A DNA stretch of 44,577 nt, from the NCBI GenBank assembly GCA_017962175.1, contig JAGCVU010000289.1:1-44577 (forward strand), in the 5' to 3' direction. Source of the DNA: Bacteroidales bacterium. GTDB lineage: Bacteria; Bacteroidota; Bacteroidia; Bacteroidales; UBA3824. The notes under the pieces are model-generated. The model saw only the letters and a program-made list of their open reading frames with translations. It did no database searches and had not been told where the DNA came from. A program made the translations under genes and the position numbers. Positions within the stretch are counted from its first letter, which is position 1, and every line of letters starts with the position of its first letter. Positions 31,735 to 39,955 of the stretch are shown here, one piece after another.

Positions 31735-31774
31735 GACACCCGAAATGCGGAACGGAATTCGGCAGTAGGGTGTC
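31735..31774 (+). promoter_or_regulatory. Structured leader of accD
   Basis: GACACCC (31735-31741) can pair with GGGTGTC (31768-31774). Directly inside, GAA and TTC add pairs, leaving a GGCAGTA bulge on the 3' side. The element lies in the leader, ending 16 bases before the accD ATG, so it could affect translation. No known riboswitch is recognised. Confidence 0.45.
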
Positions 31775-31790
31775 TTAAACTTATCGAAAA

Positions 31791-32633
31791 ATGGGATGGT
31801 TTAATCGTTTACAACAAGGTATCAATACTGAAACCAAAGACAAAAAGGAAATTAAAGAAGGCCTGTGGTATAAATGTCCACAGTGCAAAAAAATTATTAC
31901 CACCGACGATCATCAAGAGAATCTCGGCGTGTGTCCCGATTGCGGATATCACGAGCGTATCTCTACCGAGGCGTATTTCAATATGCTTTTCGACGATGCT
32001 CAATACACCGAACTCTTCGGCAATATCAAGAGTGGCGACCCGCTCCACTTTACCGACCGTAAAAAATACACCGACCGCATAGAGCAAGCTATCAAGTCTA
32101 CCAACTTGCACGATGCAATTACCGCCGCCACTGGCAAAATTGAAGGTCGCGATGTGGTAATCGACTGTATGAACTTTGAGTTTATCGGCGGTTCAATGGG
32201 TTCGGTAGTGGGCGAAAAAATTGCCCGCAGTGTTGACTACTGTATCAAAAACGGTTTTCCGCTTGTTATCATGAGCCGAAGCGGTGGCGCACGTATGATG
32301 GAAGGTGCGTTTTCGCTTATGCAGATGGCTAAAACCTCTGCCAAACTTACTCAATTGAGCGAAGCCAAATTGCCTTATATCTCGGTAATGCTCAACCCCA
32401 CCACCGGCGGAGTTTCGGCATCGTTTGCAATGCTTGGCGACATTAATATGGCAGAGCCGGGCGCGTTGATTGGTTTCGCAGGTCCGCGAGTTATCCGCGA
32501 GTTTACCGGCAAAGACCTTCCCGAAGGTTTCCAGAGTAGCGAATTCCTTTTGGAGCACGGTTTTCTCGATTACATTGTGCAGCGCAAAGAAATGAAGAGC
32601 ACACTCTCACGCCTTATCAAAATGATGATGTAA
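31791..32633 (+). CDS. accD: Acetyl-CoA carboxylase carboxyltransferase subunit beta
   Basis: 280 residues. N-terminal zinc ribbon with C29-x2-C32 and C48-x2-C51 (YKCPQC...GVCPDCGYHER). The crotonase-fold carboxyltransferase domain follows: GKIEGRDVVIDCMNFEFIGGSMGSVVGEKI, SRSGGARMMEG, LNPTTGGVSASFAMLGD and IGFAGPRVI. With AccA it transfers the carboxyl group from biotin to acetyl-CoA, the committed step of fatty acid synthesis, in the cytoplasm. Length is normal. It has its own promoter and a folded leader, and is followed by a strong hairpin terminator. Confidence 0.96.
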   Translation: MGWFNRLQQGINTETKDKKEIKEGLWYKCPQCKKIITTDDHQENLGVCPDCGYHERISTEAYFNMLFDDAQYTELFGNIKSGDPLHFTDRKKYTDRIEQAIKSTNLHDAITAATGKIEGRDVVIDCMNFEFIGGSMGSVVGEKIARSVDYCIKNGFPLVIMSRSGGARMMEGAFSLMQMAKTSAKLTQLSEAKLPYISVMLNPTTGGVSASFAMLGDINMAEPGALIGFAGPRVIREFTGKDLPEGFQSSEFLLEHGFLDYIVQRKEMKSTLSRLIKMMM

Positions 32634-32650
32634 TCTGCTAACATAGCATA

Positions 32651-32685
32651 AAAAAAGGGATGTCCAACGCGGACATCCCTTTTTT
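32651..32685. terminator. Bidirectional terminator between accD and the FadL-type gene
   Basis: A 15-bp perfect stem: AAAAAAGGGATGTCC (32651-32665), loop AACGC, GGACATCCCTTTTTT (32671-32685). A and T runs on both sides make it work in either direction for these convergent genes. Confidence 0.9.
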
Positions 32686-32711
32686 ATTAAAACATCATAA
32701 ATATCTTGTGC

Positions 32712-34055
32712 TTAGAAACTGATGTCGATGCCGGCACCTATTACGTAGTTGGTACGGCTGTAGGTTGTAACCGACACATCGGGAACGGTTTTGGTGTAAT
32801 CTTCGTAAACTGTTCTGAAATATGCGACGTTGAGTTTTACCGACGGAGAAAGTCTTACGCCTACACCGAATCCGTAAGAGTAGCTTGGAAGCGAGAACGA
32901 CATATCCGAAAGGTTAGAATCTGTTTGGTCGGGCATAGTCTTTTGGAATCCTGCCGAAACTTCAAACATCTCGTTGATGTCGTATTCTGCGCCAAAAAGA
33001 ATCTCGTTGGTGTTTCCAACCATATCTTTTGTCCACTGTCTGGTGTCCATATCAAAGTAGATGTGGTAGCCGACATCCAAGCGGAGTTTTTCCATAGGAG
33101 TGAACTGTGCGCCAATCGTGGCAATAGAAGGAGCGTCGAGCGGTTCTTCTGCGCCATCTGTAAATTTGGTGAAAGCGGGATTAGTGCCTGCCAATGCGTT
33201 GAAAGCATCGTTGTTGTTGGCATCTGTTTTGGCGTCGATCTTTGTCTTGAACTCAAATTTGGCAGCGATGTTCACCCATTCGGCAGCCTTCCAGTCGAGA
33301 CCGATGATGGGAGCGATACCAAATCCTTTTTGCGAGCAGTCAAGGATATAGTCGCCGTTAGGATTGGGAACTTCCTGATTCAATCCTGCAACCATAAACT
33401 TGATGTCTTTTATAGAGCCTTCGTATTTTGCGGTTTCGTAGATACCACGCACGCCGAGCGAAAGGCTGAGATTTTCGGTAAGTTTACGTGCGGCTGCAAG
33501 TGTGAATCCCATAAAATACTGAGTTCCTTTTACATAAGGATTGAGCGAATATCCGCCAAAGGGATAACCCAGTTGTGCGAAACTCTTCATACCCATACTG
33601 CCAACGAGAGCATCAAACTGTCCTACGCCGTGCTCGTACTCACAAGCGCCGCCGCCGCCGATAAATCCGAATCCAAATTGAAAACTCCAATCGCCTGTAT
33701 TATATAGGGCGAACAAAGAGGGTTGGATAGGAACATCTACGCGACCAGTATACTCACGGCCGAAGTCTAACTTGTTTGTCCTATCGTCAGAGATTAGAGC
33801 AAACAACTGCCCGTATTGAGCGTATGAATCTCGTTTTTGATGAGCATTTTGCCAGTTGAACTGAATATGGAATCCTTCGTTGTAGAAAGCAGCACCTGCG
33901 GGGTTGTAGTAAACGCCGTCGATACCGATAGAGGCATCACGGGCAGGATTTCTAAGAAAATAGATGCTTTGGTTGGTGTTTGTAAGATAACCGCCGGCAA
34001 AAGCGTTTCCGGCTAAGGCAATGATACTTGCCGCTAATAAAGATTTTTTTTTCAT
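32712..34055 (-). CDS. OmpP1/FadL/TodX-family outer-membrane transporter
   Basis: 447 residues. Signal peptide (1-20, GNAFA). The mature start GGYLTNTNQSIYFLRNPARDASIGIDGVYYNPAGAAFYNEGFHIQFNWQ is typical of the family, including the YNPAG motif of the N-terminal hatch. The remainder alternates beta strands and ends with a C-terminal Phe (VIGAGIDISF). FadL-type barrels move hydrophobic compounds across the outer membrane by lateral diffusion; the substrate here is unknown. Convergent with accD, sharing the terminator. No partner genes adjacent. Confidence 0.9.
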   Translation of the reverse strand: MKKKSLLAASIIALAGNAFAGGYLTNTNQSIYFLRNPARDASIGIDGVYYNPAGAAFYNEGFHIQFNWQNAHQKRDSYAQYGQLFALISDDRTNKLDFGREYTGRVDVPIQPSLFALYNTGDWSFQFGFGFIGGGGACEYEHGVGQFDALVGSMGMKSFAQLGYPFGGYSLNPYVKGTQYFMGFTLAAARKLTENLSLSLGVRGIYETAKYEGSIKDIKFMVAGLNQEVPNPNGDYILDCSQKGFGIAPIIGLDWKAAEWVNIAAKFEFKTKIDAKTDANNNDAFNALAGTNPAFTKFTDGAEEPLDAPSIATIGAQFTPMEKLRLDVGYHIYFDMDTRQWTKDMVGNTNEILFGAEYDINEMFEVSAGFQKTMPDQTDSNLSDMSFSLPSYSYGFGVGVRLSPSVKLNVAYFRTVYEDYTKTVPDVSVTTYSRTNYVIGAGIDISF

Positions 34056-34143
34056 AATTTGACTTTAAATATAATGTTGTCGATGTTTGTTCCTGTGCAA
34101 ATTAAACGCCAAGATTTAAAAAAAGTTAACGCAAATCGTATGA

Positions 34144-34153
34144 TAATGCATTA
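34144..34153. repeat. Perfect palindrome TAATGCATTA at a stop codon
   Basis: Ten-base perfect palindrome overlapping the stop codon of the next minus-strand gene. It shares ATGCATTA with the two 24-base repeats, which also sit on stop codons of minus-strand genes. Confidence 0.4.
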
Positions 34154-35017
34154 ATACATTTTCTTTCCAAACAGTCCCTGCTCTCTCGACTTGCGTGGGG
34201 CAAAGAAATACGAGATGTCTATCATAGGCAGAATCAATGTCTTAAACTCGCCAAAGACAGTGCCGTAAGCCACTTTGAAACCAGCCTGAGCCAATATTTT
34301 ACGATTTTGTCCGCAATAGCCGTAAAGAAAAACTTTGTTTTCGCCGCTCCAAGCCTTTACGCCCCAGTCTACGGAGTAAAAGTCGGCATCTACAAGAATA
34401 TTTAAGCGGTCGTTGAAATGAATATCCAAATCTGCCCCCACAAACCAAACAATTGTGTCAAGACAAACTACTGATTCTCTGTACCATAGAGCTTTGTTAA
34501 TGGGTGGCATGGTGGCATCTTTGCTCAGTTTAAATGAGTTTTTAACACCTGCACGAACTGTGAGGAGAAAATTTCCAGCATCGCACGAGGTTTTGTTTTT
34601 GAGAAGGATGGTGGCGCGGGCTTCATTTTTCATTGTCAGCACGTTGGGCACAACGCAAGTATCGGCAATGAGTTTTGGCTTCTTGTCTTGTACCGACTCA
34701 AAAAACATTTTTGGATAGTCGAGATTGTGGAGAGTTCCGAAATAGATTCTTCGGCTGCGGAAAAATCCGTCGTCGCGTTTAGCCTCTTTGGTAAACCACA
34801 GGCGTTTTATACCGATGTTAGGTAGTTTCCAATCTGCCAACACGCTCGAAAACACTTCGGTATTTTTGCAAAAACCATAACGAGTAGGTGCAAAGAACGC
34901 AAACTCAAATGTCTTGTTGTCAACGGTATACGCTGTGGGTCGCGATTGAAACGGGGCTTGTGCCTTCACACCCGACACTGCCACCAAAACCAAAATTACT
35001 AATAATCTTAATTTCAT
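34151..35017 (-). CDS. Exported protein of unknown function
   Basis: 288 residues with a signal peptide (1-19, VKAQ). The rest is beta-rich and moderately basic, with strand-turn patterns at TFEFAFFAPTRYGF, GIKRLWFTKEAKR, ILVDADFYSVDWGVKAW, KVFLYGYCGQNRKILAQAGFKVAYGT and ILPMIDISYFFAPRK. The last part resembles a small outer-membrane barrel, but there is no family-defining motif I recognise. A C-terminal tail KSREQGLFGKKMY follows the final strand, which is unusual for a Bam-inserted barrel. Neighbours (FadL-type gene, sbcC) do not suggest a role. Confidence 0.7.
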   Translation of the reverse strand: MKLRLLVILVLVAVSGVKAQAPFQSRPTAYTVDNKTFEFAFFAPTRYGFCKNTEVFSSVLADWKLPNIGIKRLWFTKEAKRDDGFFRSRRIYFGTLHNLDYPKMFFESVQDKKPKLIADTCVVPNVLTMKNEARATILLKNKTSCDAGNFLLTVRAGVKNSFKLSKDATMPPINKALWYRESVVCLDTIVWFVGADLDIHFNDRLNILVDADFYSVDWGVKAWSGENKVFLYGYCGQNRKILAQAGFKVAYGTVFGEFKTLILPMIDISYFFAPRKSREQGLFGKKMY

Positions 35018-35075
35018 AAATAGTCGTTTTTTTACATTAACGGCGATAATAAAAATAAAGTGTGTGGAGTAAAGT

Positions 35076-38000
35076 TTATCCCACCACCTTCACTTCGCTT
35101 CTCGTATTATCCCCGGCGCATTTTTCAACGCTGATTTTTACGGAGATGCGTTCTTTGAGTTCGGGGACGTGGCTGATGATGCCCACTTTGCGACCTTGAA
35201 AATGAAGCTGTTCGAGCATCGAGATTACTTTTTGAAGGTTGGCAGAATCCAATGTGCCGAAGCCTTCGTCTACAAATAGAGTTTCGCTGCCTTTGCCGGT
35301 TTGCATCATATCGCTGAGTCCCAATGCCAAAGCAAGCGAAAGCATAAATCCTTCGCCTCCCGAAACTGTTGACACCGGACGAACGGCGTTTTCGTCGCGG
35401 TCGCGCACAAGAATATCTAATGTGCCGTCGGGCGATTCAAATGTGTAGCGCGGTAAAATCTTGACTAACCGACGGTTAGCATTTTCTAAAAGAATTTTTA
35501 GCGTAAAAGTTTGTGCCGCACGTTTAAGACGGTCGCCAGATTTTGAGCCGAAATTGGTATTGAGAAAATCCCAATCGTTGAGCATTAATTGTTGAGCATT
35601 AATTTCTGCTTCAAGTTTTTGATAATCAGACTTTTTACGATTATTTTCGGCAAGTTCGTTTTCGGCTGAGGTTTTGGTGGCGGTGTTGATGCTCTGTTGT
35701 TTAAATGTTTCGGCTTTTTGGTCTTGAAGTAATTGAATAGTAACACCTTCTGCGGGACGACCCTGTTGATTGTTGTGCGCCTCCAAAGATTCGCGGGCAG
35801 TTTTGAGAATTGTTTCGGTTTCTATCACCTTATTATCTAACTGACGTAGATTCAGCATTTTAGCATCACGCTTTTCTTGTGAAAGGGCGAGATACGATGC
35901 CACAAGAGAGGTAGAAAAATTGAAACGTGGGTCGCGATGGTTTTCTTGATCTATTAAAACGTTGATTTGTTGGGTGTTAATATCGATTTCGTCAACTTGC
36001 TTTTTAATAATATCTAATTGCGAAATTTGGTTTTGGAGCGTAGAAACTTTTTCTTTTAATTCGTTGTATTGACGAGCCCCTTTTATCAATGCCGCCTTTA
36101 TGATTTCAATATCGGTAGTATAAAGTTCGTCATTGGTAAAATATTGGTATAAATCGTTTATAATCATGTTTTTATCTGACGAACATTTTTCGATATAATT
36201 GATTTTCTCAATGATTATGGCATTGATGGTGGCAATGATTTTTTCGGCATCGGCGGCTTGATTGGTGAGTTTTTGAAGAGTGTCTTTTTGAGCGTCGATT
36301 TGCTTCTTTATAGTATCAACTATTTGATGTTGAGCGGTATAAAACTTGATAGAATTTTCTATCGTTGCTTTTTCATTGGCAAGGGAAATAGATTTGCGAT
36401 CTATCTCGGCACGCACATCGCTGTTTTCGGGTAGTTTGAAAAAAATTCTAATTTTTTCAATTCTTGCAATCTCTTTTTCTAATTGAGATTGTTTTTCGGG
36501 AATATCTTTATTTTGGAGACGCTCAATTTCGGGATTGATTTCGTCCAAAAGTTTTTGATCGGCTACCAAAGCATTGGCAATGGCATTTTTGGCAGATTCT
36601 TTTTCTGCGGCTAAGTTTTTGGCTGATAGCAACATATTGTCGATAACTTGCTCACCGTCGGTGCAAAACGGATGACTTTTGCTACCACATAGCGGACATT
36701 CGTCGCCATCGCGGAGCGAGGCACGGGCTTTTTTGAGGTCGGCAGACGATATTTTCAATAGATTGTTGAGATTTTCTTTGGCAGTGTCGAAGGCAGATTG
36801 CGCAAGTTTCAGATTATCGGTATTTTGCGCAATGGATACTTGCAGTTGTCCACGGCGCATGTTCTTTTCGTTGAGTCGCGCTTTGAGTGCGGCAAGGTCG
36901 GTTTTAAAAACGTCGATATTTTTAAACACCACAGCGGCACCGTCGGCAATGCGAATCTGTTCGTTAACAGAAGAGAGATTCTCCTGTAATTTTGCCAAAT
37001 CGTATCCTTTCAACTTGTCGGCTTCGGCGTTATAACTGTTTATCAAAATCTCTAACTCAGAGTTGCATTTATCACATTGGGTTTTGGCTGTGGTAAGCGC
37101 GGCTGTTTGAGCGGTTAATTTATTTTGTAGGTCTTTAACTTGGGTTTGAGTTTGGGCAATGTCGCTATTAATTTTTATAACACTATCTAATTGCGCTGTT
37201 ATATGCTGTATATTTTCGTATTTATTTTCGTTATTTTTATATAAAAGCAATTTTGTTTCGCTATCGGCTAGTGTGTTTTTTACATTGGTAAAGAAATTTT
37301 CAAATTGGTTAGAATGAATATTTTTTAGAGTCGAATCGCCAAAATTGTTGCAAAATTCTTCACATTCAGCCTTATATTGATTTTGACAGCGGTCGAGATT
37401 TTCAAACGGTGTTTTGAATTTTTCAAAAGCGATTTTAATAGCCTCAACCTCGATGCACAACGGTTCGGCATTGCGATGAGCTTCAAGGGCGACGTTGTGT
37501 TGGTTTTCGGATTCGATTACATTTTGTTGAAGTTTTGATTGCAGTGTAAACCAATTGATATTTTGCTGAATATCTGTAAGTTGCTTTTGAAATTCGGTTT
37601 CCTTTTTATTACAATCGGCAATTATTTGATTACGTGCGGCAATCTCATCTTCGGTGAGAAGGGCAAGTGTAGAAAACTTTTCGCGAAGACGACTAAGTTT
37701 CTCATTTTCAATGCTTCGTCGCTCAAAAATACGTTGCGAGATGTTTTCGTAGATAGATGTATCGGTGAGCATTTGCAGAATATCTGCCTTGTCGTCGGTT
37801 TTGGCAAGGAGAAATTTTGAAAACTGATTTTGAGCTAATAACACGCAGCGTACAAAGCGGTTGTAATCGTAGCCGGTGAGAATTGTGATTTTATCTTTAA
37901 ACTCAGCCTGTTTTTCTGTGAGAGGAATAAATTCGGCGTTAACTTGCTCAAAGAGAGTGTTTTTGGCAGGTTGAAATTTTCCGTCGGCTTTTTTGCGGGC

Positions 38001-38357
38001 ACGAACAGCTTTCCACTGGGCCATATAAATTTTGCCGTCGTCGCCCTCAAAAACGGTTTCTGCCCACGCCTCGGCAGTGCCTTTGCGTAGGATATTGCGA
38101 CGGTCGTCGGCTGCCATATTATCAGATTGATTTTCAGGATTTTCGATTTTGTTTGTACGGTCTACCACAGCCGATTCAAAACGCGGGGTCTGACCATAGA
38201 GCGATAGGCAAACGGCATCAATCACAGTGGTTTTGCCTGCGCCGGTTTCGCCACAGATAATAAATAAAGGTGTGTTGCTGAGCGGCGGCTGCGTAAAATC
38301 AATCTCCGCATCGGCTATGGAGGCAAGGTTGTGGATGGTTATCTTGTTGATTTTCAT
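35076..38357 (-). CDS. sbcC: Exonuclease subunit SbcC (Rad50-like ATPase)
   Basis: 1093 residues. N-terminal ATPase half with Walker A CGETGAGKTT (K42) and Q-loop region; long coiled coils (about 190-1,000) interrupted by the zinc hook DECPLCGSK (C554, C557); C-terminal half with the ABC signature VSGGEGFMLSLALALGLSD and Walker B LFVDEGFGTLD, then the H-loop HVPEL. With SbcD it cleaves DNA hairpins and protein-blocked ends, controlling palindromes and helping double-strand-break processing. Its start is 2 bases from the sbcD stop, giving a tight sbcD-sbcC operon on the minus strand. Confidence 0.96.
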   Translation of the reverse strand: MKINKITIHNLASIADAEIDFTQPPLSNTPLFIICGETGAGKTTVIDAVCLSLYGQTPRFESAVVDRTNKIENPENQSDNMAADDRRNILRKGTAEAWAETVFEGDDGKIYMAQWKAVRARKKADGKFQPAKNTLFEQVNAEFIPLTEKQAEFKDKITILTGYDYNRFVRCVLLAQNQFSKFLLAKTDDKADILQMLTDTSIYENISQRIFERRSIENEKLSRLREKFSTLALLTEDEIAARNQIIADCNKKETEFQKQLTDIQQNINWFTLQSKLQQNVIESENQHNVALEAHRNAEPLCIEVEAIKIAFEKFKTPFENLDRCQNQYKAECEEFCNNFGDSTLKNIHSNQFENFFTNVKNTLADSETKLLLYKNNENKYENIQHITAQLDSVIKINSDIAQTQTQVKDLQNKLTAQTAALTTAKTQCDKCNSELEILINSYNAEADKLKGYDLAKLQENLSSVNEQIRIADGAAVVFKNIDVFKTDLAALKARLNEKNMRRGQLQVSIAQNTDNLKLAQSAFDTAKENLNNLLKISSADLKKARASLRDGDECPLCGSKSHPFCTDGEQVIDNMLLSAKNLAAEKESAKNAIANALVADQKLLDEINPEIERLQNKDIPEKQSQLEKEIARIEKIRIFFKLPENSDVRAEIDRKSISLANEKATIENSIKFYTAQHQIVDTIKKQIDAQKDTLQKLTNQAADAEKIIATINAIIIEKINYIEKCSSDKNMIINDLYQYFTNDELYTTDIEIIKAALIKGARQYNELKEKVSTLQNQISQLDIIKKQVDEIDINTQQINVLIDQENHRDPRFNFSTSLVASYLALSQEKRDAKMLNLRQLDNKVIETETILKTARESLEAHNNQQGRPAEGVTIQLLQDQKAETFKQQSINTATKTSAENELAENNRKKSDYQKLEAEINAQQLMLNDWDFLNTNFGSKSGDRLKRAAQTFTLKILLENANRRLVKILPRYTFESPDGTLDILVRDRDENAVRPVSTVSGGEGFMLSLALALGLSDMMQTGKGSETLFVDEGFGTLDSANLQKVISMLEQLHFQGRKVGIISHVPELKERISVKISVEKCAGDNTRSEVKVVG

Positions 38358-38359
38358 AG

Positions 38360-39547
38360 TTATTCGGGTTGGTCAATGATTTCTTTGAGCATTTGGATAT
38401 ATTTGGTGTCGAGCGTGTGCGATGTGCGTATGCGGTAGAGTTCTGAAATGATGTCAATCGGGTCGGCATTTTTAAACTCGCGTGCGGTAACGGTTTGAGT
38501 GTCGGTGGATTGAGCTTCAATTTTGGGTCGCGCAATGTGCCAACTGCAAAATTTTGCTTTTTTGCCAACAAGAAACTCGTTGATAATGCGGCTTTTAGTT
38601 TCGGGAGTACGAAATTCTTGCTTGATGTTAATTGCCAAAAACAACTCTTGGTCGGGGTTGAGATTTCGGCAAGCTTCCTGAACTTCAAAAATATCACCTT
38701 CGTTTTGCGGAATTATCAATAAATCAGCCGTTTGTGGAATTTCTATTTTCTCAATGCTTGAAATTTCTGCACCCGAAAACGTTACCTCAGTAATTGATTT
38801 TGAGTATCTTACCTCCGAAAACGAATATGTAAGCGGCGAACCTGAATACCTTATATTATTGCGTGTGCCGCATTGCTGCGAACGGTGAATGTGTCCGAGG
38901 GCGATATAATCAAAGGGCGCAAAACCGTCGGCATCTTCGCCTGCCATTCCGCCCACAATTGGTGTGTCGGGATACGATGAGCCGGCGGCGGTAAAATGTC
39001 CTGTGGCAATGATGGGAATTTGATTGTTGCCGCGTAAGGCTTCGGCACGAGCGTAAACCTCTGTGTAAAAATCTTTTATGGTGGCATTTTCGCCTATTCG
39101 CCTAAGGTCGCCGCTACGAAGATACGGCACGGGACAGATAATGGCTCCGGGCTCTCCGTTTTCGGTTATTAAGCGGATAAGTTTCTGATAATCAAATTCT
39201 CCATTGTTGTATTCCACACCGCCAACCACTATTGCCGAAAAATAACTGAGTATTTCGGCGTGAATATTCAAAAACGATGGCGAATCGTGATTACCACCAA
39301 TTATAACTATTTGCAAATCAGGAAATTTGCTATGCAAATTAATCAACAATGCGCAATAACGACGTACCACCTCGTTGGCGGGACTTCCCGTGTCGAAAAT
39401 ATCGCCCGAAATTATCAATGCATTGGGTTTTCGCTCGTCGATCAGGTTTTCGATAAAAGCAAAAAACGCCTCAAATTCATTGCTGCGGTCGTATCCGGCA
39501 AGACGGCGTCCTAAATGCCAATCGGCTGTGTGGAAAATTTTGTACAT
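38360..39547 (-). CDS. sbcD: Exonuclease subunit SbcD (Mre11-like nuclease)
   Basis: 395 residues from the ATG at 39547 (MYKIFHTADWHLGR). An upstream ATG at 39577 would add ten residues that do not fit the family start. Metallophosphoesterase motifs in order: DWHLG, GDIFDTG, GGNHDS, ATGHFT and GHIHRSQ, all with the expected metal ligands. The C-terminal capping domain and SbcC-binding helices follow. It is the Mn-dependent nuclease of the SbcCD complex and lies upstream of sbcC. The Hc1-like gene upstream is separated by a terminator-like hairpin. Confidence 0.95.
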   Translation of the reverse strand: MYKIFHTADWHLGRRLAGYDRSNEFEAFFAFIENLIDERKPNALIISGDIFDTGSPANEVVRRYCALLINLHSKFPDLQIVIIGGNHDSPSFLNIHAEILSYFSAIVVGGVEYNNGEFDYQKLIRLITENGEPGAIICPVPYLRSGDLRRIGENATIKDFYTEVYARAEALRGNNQIPIIATGHFTAAGSSYPDTPIVGGMAGEDADGFAPFDYIALGHIHRSQQCGTRNNIRYSGSPLTYSFSEVRYSKSITEVTFSGAEISSIEKIEIPQTADLLIIPQNEGDIFEVQEACRNLNPDQELFLAINIKQEFRTPETKSRIINEFLVGKKAKFCSWHIARPKIEAQSTDTQTVTAREFKNADPIDIISELYRIRTSHTLDTKYIQMLKEIIDQPE

Positions 39548-39578
39548 AATTGATGGATAAGTAGTTATAAAAAACAAA

Positions 39579-39601
39579 CCACGAATTCTAAAAATCCGTG
39601 G
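39579..39601 (-). terminator. Terminator after the histone H1-like gene
   Basis: CCACG (39579-39583) pairs with CGTGG (39597-39601), with ATT pairing inside. On the minus strand it is followed by TTTGTTTTTT. It ends Hc1-like transcripts just before sbcD. Confidence 0.65.
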
Positions 39602-39632
39602 CTTGCTAAAAGTTTTTTAAAGTGCTAACAAA

Positions 39633-39809
39633 TTATTTCTTAGCGGCTTCGATAGAAACTTTGCGGAATTCTTTGGTAAGTTTTTCGATTTCCAAAGAAG
39701 CTTTGCGAGCGCGTTGGCCAGCTGCTTTGTTTCCGTTTGCTACTTGTGCGTTAGCGTCTTTCAAGAATGCTTCGCTGAGTTCAGCGATTTTTTTAACTAC
39801 TTCTTCCAT
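39633..39809 (-). CDS. Histone H1-like DNA-binding protein (Hc1 family)
   Basis: 58 residues from the ATG at 39809: MEEVVKKIAELSEAFLKDAN, then a Lys/Arg/Ala-rich helix with NGNKAAGQRARKASLEIEKLTKEFRK. This matches the short Hc1-type proteins common in Bacteroidota, related to the chlamydial nucleoid protein. It probably compacts DNA and is abundant. A longer in-frame start at 39866 is not credible, because the promoter lies at 39879-39886 and the extra residues are unlike the family. Own promoter and own terminator, so monocistronic. Confidence 0.88.
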   Translation of the reverse strand: MEEVVKKIAELSEAFLKDANAQVANGNKAAGQRARKASLEIEKLTKEFRKVSIEAAKK

Positions 39810-39878
39810 TTTTTTTGATGTTTTAAAGTTTGTCGTTATTATATGATTGATGAGTTTTATAGTCACCTTTCACGCCTA

Positions 39879-39886
39879 CAAATATA
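39879..39886 (-). promoter_or_regulatory. -7 box of the Hc1-like gene
   Basis: Reads TATATTTG on the minus strand. Predicted leader about 65 bases. A TTTTG on the minus strand at 39910-39914 is a loosely spaced -33 candidate. Confidence 0.55.
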
Positions 39887-39955
39887 CGGAAATATTGAAA
39901 CGTACATAACAAAAATCAACTTTTTTTTAATTTTTTTTTAAAAAAAATTAATTTT

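Noticed and set aside
32706..33707. 333-codon plus-strand frame opposite the FadL-type gene
   Set aside because: Sense frame has signal peptide, NPAG motif and terminal Phe; the accD terminator just upstream would also block transcription of this frame.
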